From the NCBI GenBank assembly GCA_019119595.1, contig DWWS01000013.1:146756-210755 (forward strand): 64,000 nt of DNA, read 5' to 3'. The notes under the pieces were generated by a model. The model saw only the letters and a program-made list of their open reading frames with translations, was not told where the DNA came from and made no database searches. Source of the DNA: Candidatus Eisenbergiella merdavium. GTDB taxonomy: Bacteria; Bacillota; Clostridia; Lachnospirales; Lachnospiraceae. Positions 8,624-17,161 of the stretch are shown here, in pieces; the first letter of the stretch is position 1; each line of letters starts with the position of its first letter. The translations under genes and the position numbers were made by a program.

Positions 8624-10714
8624 ATGGACAGATTATTATACGGAGCAGCCTATTATGATGAATATATGCCTTATGACAGGCTGGATATGGATATCGCCAT
8701 GATGAAAAGGGCGGGCATCAACGTGATCCGCATTGCGGAATCCACCTGGAGCAGCGAGGAGCCGCAGGAGGGCGTTTTTGATTTTTCCCATGTGACCAGG
8801 GTGCTTGACGCCTGTGAAAAGGAGGGCATTTCCGTCATCGTCGGAACGCCCACCTATGCCATCCCGCCGTGGATGGCGAAGGCCTATCCGGAGGTGATGG
8901 TGACGGACAGAAGCGGCAGGCGGCCCTACGGCGCCAGACAGATCATGGACATCACCCACCCGGCCTACCGCTTTTTTGCCGAGCGCATCATCCGGAAGCT
9001 GATGGAGGCGGTGCAGGGCTATTCCTGCGTCATCGGCTTCCAGCTTGACAATGAGACCAAGCACTTCGGCACCTGCAGCGAAAATGTGCAGCGAAGCTTC
9101 GTCCGTCACATGCGGGAGCGCTATCAGGACGATCTGGAGCGGCTGAACCGGGACTTCGGCCTGAATTACTGGAGCAACCGGATCAATTCCTGGGAGGAGT
9201 TTCCCAGTGTGGTCGGCACCATCAACGGAAGCCTGGGCTGCGCCTTTGAAGCCTTTCAGAGGCAGCAGGTGACGGACTTCCTTCTGCGTCAGTCCGAAAT
9301 CGTGCGGGAATACTGCCGCCCGGACCAGTTCATCACCCACAATTTCGATTTTTCCTGGAAGGGCCATTCCTTCGGCGTACAGCCCGACGTGGATCATTTT
9401 CAGGCGGCGAAGGCCCTGTCCGTCGCGGGCTGCGACATCTACCACCCCTCTCAGGAAAAGCTCACGGGAAAGGAGATCGCCTTCTGCGGCAGCCTGACCC
9501 GTTCCCTGAAAAAGGATAACTATCTGGTGATTGAGACGGAGGCGCAGGGCTTTCCCGAGTGGACGCCCTATGAGGGCCAGCTCTTTCTGCAGGCCTTCAG
9601 CCACCTGGCCTGGGGCGCGGACAGCGTGATGTACTGGCACTGGCATTCCATCCATAACGCCTGCGAGACCTACTGGAAGGGGATCCTGAGCCATGATTTT
9701 GCGGAAAACGCGGTGTATCGGGAGGTCTGCCGCATCGGCGCGCAGTTTTCCCGCCTGAGCCCGCACCTGATACATCAGAAAAAAGAAAACCGGGCAGCCA
9801 TCCTGGTGAGCAACCCTTCCCTCACCGCCCTCAAATGGTTCCCCTTCCCCGCAGGAGCGGAGGGCGGCATGGACTATAACGATGTGGTGCGCTGGATCTT
9901 CGATGCCCTTTATGAAAGCAACATCGGCTGCGATTTTGTCAGCCCCGAGGAAACGGAGCTTTCCCGCTATGACGTGCTTTTCGTGCCTGCCCTCTACAGC
10001 GCGGAGGAAGCCTGCCTGGAGCGCATCCGGGATTTTGCCGCTCAGGGAGGAACGGTGGTCGCCACCTTCAAAACCGCTTTTACCGATGAAAACGTGAAGG
10101 TATGGCCGGACGAGCAGCCCCACCTCTTAAAGGAATGCTTCGGTGTTCTCTACCATGAATTTACGGCTCCTGTGGACGTGTTTTTGGAGGAAGGAAAGGA
10201 TAGCGCCGCCAGTGCCGCCGGAGAAGCCCTTCGCGGCCTGCTGGCAGAAGCGGCCTGCGGCCTGTCTGCAGAGGCGGCCTGTGGCCTGTCTGCGGAGGAC
10301 AGAAGAGCCAGGCTTTTCATGGAGCTTCTGGAGCCCCAGGGCGCGCAGGTGCTCGCTTCCTATGATCATTATGCCTGGGGAAAATATGCGGCCGTCACCA
10401 GAAACAGCTATGGCGAGGGAACCTGCATCTATCTGGGCTGCATGACCTCTCCCGCTTATCTGAAAGCGCTGATTGGCGCGCTGTGGCAGGAAAAAGGGCT
10501 TGCCGACTGGAAGCAGGATTACGCCTTCCCGCTGGTCATTACGGAAGGGACGAATCAGGCCGGAAAACGCCTGACCTGGTATCTGAACTATTCAAAGGAG
10601 CCGCGGCGCTGCATCTGTCCTGCGGGCGGAACGGAGCTGCTTTCCGGAGAAAGCTTCGCGCCGGGAGCGGAGCTTGCGATCGGGGGCTGGGAGCTTCGGA
10701 TCGTGGAGAGCTGA
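8624..10714 (+). CDS. GH42 family beta-galactosidase
   Basis: This cytoplasmic GH42 enzyme (696 residues) would release galactose from beta-galactosides such as plant or milk-derived oligosaccharides. The N-terminal TIM barrel holds the acid/base Glu in QLDNETKHFG and the nucleophile Glu in VIETEAQG. The middle beta-galactosidase trimerisation-like domain begins near ENRAAILVSNPS, and a C-terminal beta domain ends in GGWELRIVES. It lacks the Cys cluster (zinc site) present in the second GH42 of the window. GGAGAAGAGG precedes the ATG, only 24 nt after sbcC. Residues about 542-557 contain a duplicated eight-residue block (EAACGLSA twice) from a 24-bp tandem repeat. Substrate specificity is inferred from the family. 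Confidence 0.9.
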   Translation: MDRLLYGAAYYDEYMPYDRLDMDIAMMKRAGINVIRIAESTWSSEEPQEGVFDFSHVTRVLDACEKEGISVIVGTPTYAIPPWMAKAYPEVMVTDRSGRRPYGARQIMDITHPAYRFFAERIIRKLMEAVQGYSCVIGFQLDNETKHFGTCSENVQRSFVRHMRERYQDDLERLNRDFGLNYWSNRINSWEEFPSVVGTINGSLGCAFEAFQRQQVTDFLLRQSEIVREYCRPDQFITHNFDFSWKGHSFGVQPDVDHFQAAKALSVAGCDIYHPSQEKLTGKEIAFCGSLTRSLKKDNYLVIETEAQGFPEWTPYEGQLFLQAFSHLAWGADSVMYWHWHSIHNACETYWKGILSHDFAENAVYREVCRIGAQFSRLSPHLIHQKKENRAAILVSNPSLTALKWFPFPAGAEGGMDYNDVVRWIFDALYESNIGCDFVSPEETELSRYDVLFVPALYSAEEACLERIRDFAAQGGTVVATFKTAFTDENVKVWPDEQPHLLKECFGVLYHEFTAPVDVFLEEGKDSAASAAGEALRGLLAEAACGLSAEAACGLSAEDRRARLFMELLEPQGAQVLASYDHYAWGKYAAVTRNSYGEGTCIYLGCMTSPAYLKALIGALWQEKGLADWKQDYAFPLVITEGTNQAGKRLTWYLNYSKEPRRCICPAGGTELLSGESFAPGAELAIGGWELRIVES
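10247..10294 (+). repeat. 24-bp in-frame tandem duplication inside the GH42 gene
   Basis: Two adjacent 24-bp units (10247-10270, 10271-10294) encode EAACGLSA twice and differ at two or three bases. The insertion lies in a variable loop of the middle domain. Confidence 0.75.
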
Positions 10715-10793
10715 AAAAGAATTGTGTGGAGCTGAATACAGATCGCGGAAAGCTGAATTCTGGTCGCAGAAACCTGGATTCAGATCGTGGAAA
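10689..10793 (+). repeat. Five diverged 21-bp tandem units covering the GH42 3' end
   Basis: Units begin at 10689, 10710, 10731, 10752 and 10773. They share the pattern GCTGAAT-TC-GATCG-GGAAA with scattered changes. The first unit is the end of the GH42 coding sequence, including the codons for the final residues. Later units repeat it beyond the stop, so that stop codons recur every 21 nt in the same frame. Confidence 0.7.
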
Positions 10794-10810
10794 ACGGAAA
10801 GGAGCGAACC

Positions 10811-11248
10811 ATGTTTAAAGAAATCTGCGGAGCGGACTGCTGCGGCGCGTGCAGCAGGCAGAAGGAATGCGGCGGCTGCGGCCAGACGGACGGCCATCCC
10901 TTTGGCGGACGGTGCATTGCCGCCGAATACATAAAGAAAGGGGGAGCCAAGGCATTTTCAGAGCTGAAAAGCCGCCTGATCGGGGCGTTCAATGAGCTTG
11001 GTATCCCGGGCCTGCAGGTAGATGACCTGAACCTGCTGAACGGCTTTTTTGTAAATCTGGAATACCCGCTTGCAAACGGACAGACCGTCAGACTGCTGGA
11101 GGACAACAATATTTATCTGGGAAACCAGATCGAGATTTCCGGAAGCGAAAGATGTTACGGGCTGGTCGCGGACGACAGGTATCTTCTCGTGTGCGATTAT
11201 GAATGCAACGGCGCAAATCCCCGGATCCTCTGCTATAAGAGGCTGTAA
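10811..11248 (+). CDS. DUF3795 domain protein, Cys-rich
   Basis: This 145-residue protein has an N-terminal Cys cluster, CGADCCGACSRQKECGGCGQ, typical of DUF3795 and suggesting a metal or Fe-S site, then a compact alpha/beta region. The function of the family is not known. The ATG at 10811 follows AAAGGAG at correct spacing; an ATG at 10787 lies inside the 21-bp repeats and is less likely. A second DUF3795 gene follows 77 nt later, so the two are probably cotranscribed. Confidence 0.75.
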   Translation: MFKEICGADCCGACSRQKECGGCGQTDGHPFGGRCIAAEYIKKGGAKAFSELKSRLIGAFNELGIPGLQVDDLNLLNGFFVNLEYPLANGQTVRLLEDNNIYLGNQIEISGSERCYGLVADDRYLLVCDYECNGANPRILCYKRL

Positions 11249-11325
11249 CGGTATTACGGATTTTACAGCATTTCAGATTCAGGGGCATCTCAGATCTGGC
11301 GGCCTGCCGGAGGAAAAGAGAACCG

Positions 11326-11868
11326 ATGAAAAACTTTCAAAGAAAGAATCCATGGCTGTCTCTTTGCGGCCTCAACTGCGGCTTATGTCCCATGCAGTTA
11401 AATGGTTCATGCGGTGGCTGCGGCTTCGGCAGCCAGTCCTGTCCGCTGGCCCGCTGCAGCCTTGCGCATGGGAAGCCGGAATATTGTATAGAGTGTTCGG
11501 AATACCCCTGCGAAAAATATGAACACATCGACGAGTACGATTCCTTCATCACCCATCAGAACCAGAAGGCAGATCTGGAAAAGCTGCGCCATTGGGGAGA
11601 GGACCGCTATTGTGAGGAGCAGATCAAAAAGAGGGAGCTTCTGGAGCGGCTGCTGGTGGAATATAACGACGGAAGAAAAAAGACGATGTTCTGCCTTGCG
11701 GCAAATCTTCTGGAAACGGAGGAGCTGATTCGCTCCCTTGAGGAAGCGGATGCCCGGACAAAAGGACTTCCGCAGAAGGCGCGGGCGGCATATATGGCGC
11801 AGCTTCTTCAGGACTGCGCGGAGAAAAGGGGAATCCTGCTTAAGCTGAGGAAGAAGGGGAAGCGCTAG
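11326..11868 (+). CDS. DUF3795 domain protein
   Basis: The 180-residue product begins with a dense Cys pattern (LCGLNCGLCPMQLNGSCGGC, then SCPLARC and CIECSEYPC), followed by a charged, largely helical C-terminal half with no enzyme motif I recognise. The Cys spacing suggests zinc or Fe-S binding. It lies behind the other DUF3795 gene. Its 3' end overlaps, in another frame, the remnant of a P-loop gene. Confidence 0.75.
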   Translation: MKNFQRKNPWLSLCGLNCGLCPMQLNGSCGGCGFGSQSCPLARCSLAHGKPEYCIECSEYPCEKYEHIDEYDSFITHQNQKADLEKLRHWGEDRYCEEQIKKRELLERLLVEYNDGRKKTMFCLAANLLETEELIRSLEEADARTKGLPQKARAAYMAQLLQDCAEKRGILLKLRKKGKR

Positions 11869-11870
11869 CC

Positions 11871-12203
11871 GCCTATCCGGCGCTGAAGGAAGAAATGCAG
11901 CGCCGGACATACCAGGAGGGGGATCGCCGCATCATCCTGGAACGATACCGGAATTTGCCGGACGGCCCGGAGGGAAGGCTTTATGAATGCGCTTTTTTTC
12001 AGAATATCATCTGCGAATTTACCCTGTGGCAGCTGATGCCGGAGGACGGGATCCTTTCCTTTTATCAGGAGCTTTACCGGAACATAGAGCCAAAATCCTT
12101 TCTTCTCTTTTACCTGTATGATCCAGATCCGGAGCCCCATCTTCGTCAGATCTGCAAGGAACGGGCGGACGATGCGGGCCTGTTTATCTCCTGGGCGGGA
12201 TAG
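11871..12203 (+). pseudogene. Remnant of a P-loop NTPase-like gene, both ends missing
   Basis: The frame AYPALKEEM...(12203) includes YECAFFQNIICEFTLWQL and LLFYLYDPDPEPHLRQIC. These resemble the C-terminal half of a clostridial P-loop kinase/ATPase-like family, in which a FECVFLQNHINEL-type motif and a YL-x-D-x-R-x-R segment follow an N-terminal Walker A domain. Here the Walker A part is absent, the frame starts inside the end of the DUF3795 gene, and it stops at SWAG. No ribosome binding site precedes the ATG at 11895. It is read as a decayed fragment; the family match is from memory. Confidence 0.45.
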
Positions 12204-12292
12204 ACAAGGGATGGGATTGAATTGCACAATAAGAAGACATATAGTTATAGAAATAGAGAACAATTTCGCAGACACGAAGAGGAGAGAAACAT

Positions 12293-13654
12293 ATGAATGA
12301 ACAGGAACGTATTCGGGAATGCTTTTGTGCATTTATTGAAGGAAGCCTGGTCTCTCATGACAATAACAATGTGCTGAAGCTTTTCGCAGATGATGTTATG
12401 GGGATTGGAATGGGCGCGCAGGGAGTCGTTCGATGTAAAGAAGATTTGCGGCCGATTCTGTTGAATACGCGAAACGGTGTGGATAATTCCAAGACTGAAA
12501 TTCAGTACAGCAATATGCAGATTCGTTATTATGGAGACGATTATGCCAGTATCTGTGCGACAGTCACTATCCTGACTAAGATTAAAGATGAACAGTTCAA
12601 GAGCCACATTGGACAGTGTGCCAGTATGCGGAGAATAGAAGGAACATGGAAAATGATTATGGTCCAGGCAACTCCACTGTCTATTAATATACAGGATATT
12701 GAGGCGTACCCTCTTTCCTTTGCAGAGGATGAAATTGAAACTTATCGAATGCATGAGCAGTTTTCAAATATCATGCGGCGAAATATCATTGCTACCTATA
12801 AAATAGATTTTGAGCTTGGAGAATTTGAAGATTATGCTCCTACAGAGAAGTATTCTACGCCGGTAACTCGGGGGGACCGATACGAAACCGTTATATTTGC
12901 GCTGGCAAATGAAAAGCTGGATGGGAAAATGCGTTTGAAGTTTATAGAAACTTTTTCAATCGACCATCTCAGCAAATGCTATCATAATGGCATAACCGAT
13001 TTGTCTTTGGATTTTGAAATACTGCACCCGGATGGGAAGAAGCTCTGGCAGCGGAATAGTCTGCATCTTTTTACAGATATAAAAGGACATTTGAAGGGTT
13101 ATCTGTATTTGTTTGATATTGATCGTGAAAAGCGTCAGGAACTAAAGCTCATAGGACAGGCGGAGCTGGATCTGGCAACGGATGTCTACAATAAGGGAAC
13201 GGTACGCCAGAAAGTAGAACTGGCTCTTTCGCTGTATGGAAAATCTGAAACCTGCGCATTTTTTATGATTGATTTGGATTATTTTAAACATATTAACGAC
13301 ACTTACGGACATGCAATAGGCGACTATGTGATCAGGAAAACTGCCGATGGATTAAAAAAGATATTTAGAGAAGAGGATATTATCGGCCGATTTGGCGGAG
13401 ATGAATTCTGTGTATTTTATACTGGAAAGAACAGTGATGAAATTCTTTCCCAAAAGGCACAGCAAATCTGTGAAGTCGTAAGAAGCATTCGTTTTGGAAA
13501 TGACGGGGAGGAAGGCTGTTCTGTCAGCATTGGAATTGCCCGCCGTACAGAGGCGGATGATTTCGAAAGTATATGTCATAAAGCTGATGTTGCCTTGTAT
13601 TTGTCTAAAAATCAGAAAAACAGAGACGATTTTACAATTTATCGGGAGAACTAA
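12293..13654 (+). CDS. Diguanylate cyclase with SnoaL-like and PAS-like sensor domains
   Basis: Residues 1-140 look like a SnoaL/NTF2-like fold (CFCAFIEGS..., GTWKMIMVQ), and about 150-285 like a PAS-type domain. The GGDEF domain (about 295-450) has FMIDLDYFKHINDTYGH and the active GRFGGDEF loop. The product-binding inhibitory site RxxD (REED) sits exactly five residues before GGDEF. It should therefore make cyclic di-GMP from GTP under feedback control. No membrane segment is present, so sensing is cytosolic. GGAGAG precedes the ATG. Base composition is more AT-rich than in the genes to the left, which suggests a separate origin. Confidence 0.88.
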   Translation: MNEQERIRECFCAFIEGSLVSHDNNNVLKLFADDVMGIGMGAQGVVRCKEDLRPILLNTRNGVDNSKTEIQYSNMQIRYYGDDYASICATVTILTKIKDEQFKSHIGQCASMRRIEGTWKMIMVQATPLSINIQDIEAYPLSFAEDEIETYRMHEQFSNIMRRNIIATYKIDFELGEFEDYAPTEKYSTPVTRGDRYETVIFALANEKLDGKMRLKFIETFSIDHLSKCYHNGITDLSLDFEILHPDGKKLWQRNSLHLFTDIKGHLKGYLYLFDIDREKRQELKLIGQAELDLATDVYNKGTVRQKVELALSLYGKSETCAFFMIDLDYFKHINDTYGHAIGDYVIRKTADGLKKIFREEDIIGRFGGDEFCVFYTGKNSDEILSQKAQQICEVVRSIRFGNDGEEGCSVSIGIARRTEADDFESICHKADVALYLSKNQKNRDDFTIYREN

Positions 13655-13750
13655 ATGCAGAAATGATTAATAAGCCTTGGATTGTCTTTTAAAACAAGGT
13701 GGACATTTCTGCCGTATTTGGCATCAGTACACGGAATGGAGATTCAAAGT

Positions 13751-14293
13751 ATGGAAATGATTGATATCTATGACGATTTGGGACAAAAAACAGGTGAGAC
13801 GGCAGAAAATTGCGAAGTGCATCGAAAAGGGCTCATTCATAAGGGAATTTGCGTATGGATTCTCAATTCAAACAACGAGGTACTTTTGCAAAGGAGAGCT
13901 TCTGATACAACACTCCCCGATATGCTGGATATCTCCTTTTCAGGGCATGTCAAAAGCGGCGAGACTGCGATGGATGCGGTCTTTCGTGAGGGTAAGGAAG
14001 AACTTGGCATTGAGATAAAGAAAGAACAGCTGCAATATTTATATTCCTGCCGGGAATATGGCAGGCTTGATGACTATATTGAAAATGAAATAGAAGATGT
14101 ATTTTTATATCGTACGAATTTTCCTGTGGAACAATATCGTTTTCTTGATGGAGAGGTTCAGGACGCGGCATATATACCATTAGAAAGGTTTAGGGTAATG
14201 GTAGAAAATAAAGATGCGTCTCTTGTGCCATACGAATCGCATTATGACTGTTTTCTCAGTGTTATAGAAAGCCGCTTGGTAAGAGAACAATGA
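13751..14293 (+). CDS. Nudix hydrolase, IPP-isomerase-like branch
   Basis: This 180-residue protein has a complete Nudix box: GHVKSGET, then a seven-residue gap to REGKEELGI. The start MEMIDIYDDLGQKTG and the C-terminal ESHYDCF segment are typical of the YfcD/isopentenyl-diphosphate isomerase-like Nudix group. It would hydrolyse a nucleoside diphosphate-linked substrate; which one is unknown. The start at 13751 has TGGAG upstream; a longer reading from 13682 adds residues unlike the family. Confidence 0.82.
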   Translation: MEMIDIYDDLGQKTGETAENCEVHRKGLIHKGICVWILNSNNEVLLQRRASDTTLPDMLDISFSGHVKSGETAMDAVFREGKEELGIEIKKEQLQYLYSCREYGRLDDYIENEIEDVFLYRTNFPVEQYRFLDGEVQDAAYIPLERFRVMVENKDASLVPYESHYDCFLSVIESRLVREQ

Positions 14294-14336
14294 TTATATT
14301 TTTATATACTTTAGCAGACAATGTCATTTAGTTAAG

Positions 14337-14714
14337 TTAAATTTGGTGGATGAGTATCCACTCCAATAGCCTGGAAGAAGGAATCGTCCCTGAGGCCAGT
14401 TGGAGGATTATATCGGACAGCTCTGTTTGTGTGTACTCAAGTTCAATTCCGTTTAAGGCGAGGAATACCAACATGGCATGAGCACCAATCCGTTTATTCC
14501 CATCTACGAAGGGATGATTTTTTACCAAACCGAAGCAGAGACGGGCAGCCTTCTGCTGGAGGGAGGGATAGACATCCTCGCCGCTAAAGGTCTGGAATGG
14601 TGCATTCAGTGCGGAGTCCAACATCCCTTCGTCACGCAGACCGGAGGAGCCGCCGGTCGCTTCAAGGAGCTGTTCGTGCAGCAGGAGTATTTGAGGCTTG
14701 GAAAGTCTGATCAT
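14337..14714 (-). CDS. doc: Death-on-curing toxin Doc (Fic fold)
   Basis: Doc toxins are kinases with a Fic fold that phosphorylate EF-Tu and stop translation until neutralised by Phd. The 125-residue product has the Doc motif HPFVDGNKRIG (about residues 66-76) and the N-terminal LHEQLLEATGG...R segment typical of the family. It overlaps the upstream antitoxin gene by 4 nt, so the two are translated together. The length is normal and no damage is visible. Confidence 0.9.
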   Translation of the reverse strand: MIRLSKPQILLLHEQLLEATGGSSGLRDEGMLDSALNAPFQTFSGEDVYPSLQQKAARLCFGLVKNHPFVDGNKRIGAHAMLVFLALNGIELEYTQTELSDIILQLASGTIPSSRLLEWILIHQI

Positions 14715-14953
14715 TTGGCAAGCACCTCGTAAGCCTGTTGGTTCTTTTCAATCAGACGTTTGGAAATAGCCATAACGTCTTCAGTGTCAGCAAGCTGTTC
14801 CTGTTCGGCGGCGCTGAATTCTATGACAAGATATCGGGGAATATTGTTCTTTAATATGATGACGGAACCGTTTTCATCTACGAGACGAGCCACCTTGGAG
14901 AAATTTTGGTTCGCATCGGTGATAGAAACGAGATTTTTAGTGTTGATATTCAT
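14711..14953 (-). CDS. phd: Antitoxin Phd/YefM family
   Basis: The 80-residue antitoxin begins MNINTKNLVSITDANQNF, the usual Phd N-terminus that forms the DNA-binding dimer. Its C-terminal helix (ISKRLIEKNQQAYEVLAK) would wrap the Doc toxin. AAAGGAGG lies 8 nt before the ATG. It is first in the pair and shares the promoter at 14984-15011, which it most likely represses. Confidence 0.9.
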   Translation of the reverse strand: MNINTKNLVSITDANQNFSKVARLVDENGSVIILKNNIPRYLVIEFSAAEQEQLADTEDVMAISKRLIEKNQQAYEVLAK

Positions 14954-14983
14954 AACGAAGCCTCCTTTGCTTTCTTTATTTTT

Positions 14984-15011
14984 ATTATATCCAAAGTTAG
15001 GAGAAATTCAA
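14984..15011 (-). promoter_or_regulatory. phd-doc promoter
   Basis: Reverse strand TTGAAT (15011-15006) and a perfect TATAAT (14989-14984) are 16 nt apart, about 30 nt before the phd start codon. Confidence 0.65.
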
Positions 15012-15023
15012 CCTAGTTTTTAA

Positions 15024-15194
15024 AAATCACTTGCAGAGCCGGAATTTGTTGATATGGAGATTGCGCTGCGTATTAATCTTTATCGAGAAGCAACTGGCGG
15101 AGAAACTGGCATAGAAAAGATTGTTAAAGCAAAAACAACTGCTGTGTGTGTTTTGGAGGAAATTAAGAATCATGAATACGCAACATTTCAATGA
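15024..15194 (+). pseudogene. C-terminal gene remnant beside the phd-doc locus
   Basis: A coding-like frame of 56 codons without a start (EPEFVDMEIALRINLYREAT ... LEEIKNHEYATFQ) is open from a stop at 15021 to a stop at 15192-15194. It overlaps the beginning of the next gene in another frame. It looks like the last part of a gene whose 5' end was lost where the toxin-antitoxin pair now sits. I do not recognise the family. Confidence 0.35.
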
Positions 15195-15795
15195 TCCCCG
15201 CCGTTCACCCTGGACAGTTCTCTTTCTGGGCGGCCCGTCCGGAACCGGGAAATCGACTCTTGCCCGCAGGATCGCCGGCCGTTACGGAACAGACCTTCTG
15301 GAAGCGGACGACATTTACCTCGCCGTGAAAGCAGCGGCGGACAAAAGACATTTTCCCGCTGTATTTGCATGGGAGGACGGAAAGGACTGGCAAAAGGCGG
15401 GGGTGGAAGAAAATATAGACTGGCTGTTTGACGTAGGGAAGGAGCTGTTCCCGGCAGTCAGGGAAATTGCGCTCAGACATGTGGAGGACAGACTGCCGGT
15501 CGTCATAGAAGGGGATTTTCTGCATCCGGAATGGATATCCTCCATTCTGGGGACAGAAATCCGCGCTCTCTATATCCGGGAGACGGATTGGGAGCAGATT
15601 GTCCGGAATTATCTGGAACGGGAGGGCGGAGGTCCGCAGCATTACCGGGCAGAGATCAGCGTGGCCTATGGGGAACGGCTGGAAAAGTTCTGCCGCGGTC
15701 TGGGGATTCCCTGTATGGAGGCGAGACCCTGGGAAACGGCGCTGGAACGGGCAGAGGAAATATTGCTTAAGTCCGGAAGAAGGAAGCGGCCCTGA
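15172..15795 (+). CDS. P-loop kinase-like ATPase, function unknown
   Basis: The 207-residue product has Walker A GGPSGTGKSTLARRIA (about residues 19-34) and a DDIYLAVKAA segment like that of small-molecule kinases (2-phosphoglycerate kinase or shikimate kinase-like proteins). VVIEGDFLHPEWI is a likely Walker B/substrate region, and RALYIRE follows. No lid or substrate motif settles the substrate. GGAGG lies 12 nt before the ATG, slightly far. The first codons overlap the end of the remnant frame upstream. Confidence 0.65.
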   Translation: MNTQHFNDPRRSPWTVLFLGGPSGTGKSTLARRIAGRYGTDLLEADDIYLAVKAAADKRHFPAVFAWEDGKDWQKAGVEENIDWLFDVGKELFPAVREIALRHVEDRLPVVIEGDFLHPEWISSILGTEIRALYIRETDWEQIVRNYLEREGGGPQHYRAEISVAYGERLEKFCRGLGIPCMEARPWETALERAEEILLKSGRRKRP

Positions 15796-15904
15796 GACTG
15801 ACCGGAGAAATAGCAGAACATGAGAAAGCCGGGAATTCCTGATCACGCTTCAAGGGATTTATGGTATACTGATGACTGTATGAAGGCAGGAAGGAGTGGC
15901 AGGT

Positions 15905-16669
15905 TTGAATGATAAACAGTTAATACAGAAACGGGACCGGTATCAGGCGGATCTGAAGCGAATCCCCGAATATACCCTGCAGACCTTTGAGCAGGCATTT
16001 GAGATTGAATATACCCATAATTCTACGGCGATCGAAGGGAATACGCTGACGCTGATAGAAACAAAGGTACTTTTGGAGGATGGGATTTCCATCGGCGGTA
16101 AGCATCTGAGGGAGTTATACGAAGCAGTGAACCATCGGAACGCATACCGCTACGTCAAAGAATGTATTGAAAAGGGCGCACCTCTCAGTGAAAAGCTTGT
16201 AAAGGATATCCATGCGATTCTGATGGATCACATTTTTATAGGGGGAATATACCGGAACATGGATGTATACATTTCAGGAGCGCAGCATACACCCCCATCT
16301 CCAGCTGAGATGTACCGCCAGATCAAAAATTTTTATTCGGATCTTTCCTGGAAGGGAAACGAGCTCAACCTGATTGAGCTTGCGGCATGGACGCATGCTG
16401 AATTTGTGAGGATTCATCCGTTCCCGGACGGGAATGGCCGGACCTCCCGGCTGATCATGAATTATCAGCTTCTGGCAAACGGTTTTCCTGCCGTTTCTAT
16501 CGCAAAAGAAAACAGGCTGGAATATTTCGATACGTTGGAGGCCTATGCGGTAAAAGGAGATCTGGCTCCTTTTGCCGAGATGGTTGCTGCTTTGGTGGAC
16601 CGGCAGATGGATCGTTATCTGGCGATGGGACAGCCTGCACAGGAAATGGATCAGCGGCAGGAGGAGTAA
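15905..16669 (+). CDS. Fic family AMP-transferase with autoinhibitory helix
   Basis: Fic enzymes transfer AMP (or a related group) to target proteins. The catalytic motif HPFPDGNGRTSR is complete, and the N-terminal inhibitory motif STAIEGN (near residue 40) places it in class II, where the Glu blocks ATP until released. The flap region lies around GGIYRNMDVYISGAQHTPP. The TTG at 15905 is the likely start, because AAGGAG (15891-15896) is 8 nt before it; a GTG at 15896 would lie inside that site. The length of 254 residues is usual for a single-domain form. Targets are not predictable. Confidence 0.88.
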   Translation: MNDKQLIQKRDRYQADLKRIPEYTLQTFEQAFEIEYTHNSTAIEGNTLTLIETKVLLEDGISIGGKHLRELYEAVNHRNAYRYVKECIEKGAPLSEKLVKDIHAILMDHIFIGGIYRNMDVYISGAQHTPPSPAEMYRQIKNFYSDLSWKGNELNLIELAAWTHAEFVRIHPFPDGNGRTSRLIMNYQLLANGFPAVSIAKENRLEYFDTLEAYAVKGDLAPFAEMVAALVDRQMDRYLAMGQPAQEMDQRQEE

Positions 16670-16682
16670 ATGGAGGTACAAA

Positions 16683-17114
16683 ATGCTTCGTACATTCACC
16701 CCAAACGACCTGGAACAGGTCATGCGTCTCTGGCTTGACGGAAACCTGGAGGCCCATCCTTTTATTGCGGGGGAATACTGGGAGGACAATGCCGGGATGG
16801 TCGCCAGACAGCTTCTGCAGGCGGAGGTTTATGTCTGGGAGGAGGAAGGAGAGATCCGGGGCTTCGCCGGGCTGCAGGAAAACTATCTGGCAGGTATTTT
16901 TGTGAAAAACAGCTGCCGGTCAAAGGGAGTCGGAAGGAAGCTTCTTGGCCATGTAAAAGCGACGCACCCCTTCTTTTTTCTGCATGTTTATGCGGAAAAC
17001 GAGCGGGCCGTCGCTTTTTACCGGCGGGAGGGACTGAAGGTGGTCTCCGGGCAGACGGAGGAGGACACGGGAAGAGCGGAATACACGATGCAGTGGAACG
17101 GTTCCGCGGGATAA
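16683..17114 (+). CDS. GNAT family N-acetyltransferase
   Basis: The 143-residue protein shows the GNAT order: an N-terminal MLRTFTPNDLEQVMRLWLDG, the acetyl-CoA loop (IFVKNSCRSKGVGRKLL, with R/Q-x-x-G-x-G/A), and the NERAVAFYRREGLK motif. The GLQENYLAGIFV strand fits YjaB/PhnO-like members; the substrate is unknown. TGGAGG lies 7 nt before the ATG, 13 nt after the Fic stop, so it is probably cotranscribed. A terminator follows. Confidence 0.85.
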   Translation: MLRTFTPNDLEQVMRLWLDGNLEAHPFIAGEYWEDNAGMVARQLLQAEVYVWEEEGEIRGFAGLQENYLAGIFVKNSCRSKGVGRKLLGHVKATHPFFFLHVYAENERAVAFYRREGLKVVSGQTEEDTGRAEYTMQWNGSAG

Positions 17115-17125
17115 GCCGTTTTTAG

Positions 17126-17152
17126 AAGAGCCTGATTTTTCAGGCTCTGTTT
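17126..17152 (+). terminator. Rho-independent terminator after the GNAT gene
   Basis: A perfect 9-bp stem AGAGCCTGA/TCAGGCTCT with a 4-nt T loop is followed by GTTTC. Confidence 0.7.
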
Positions 17153-17161
17153 CACAGGATT

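Noticed and set aside
8636-10123. 495-codon frame opposite the GH42 gene
   Set aside because: GH42 is complete with catalytic residues on the plus strand; the antisense frame shows no motif.
13682-13750. Upstream extension of the Nudix gene
   Set aside because: The added residues are unlike family N-termini and overlap the post-cyclase region; TGGAG before 13751 supports the shorter start.
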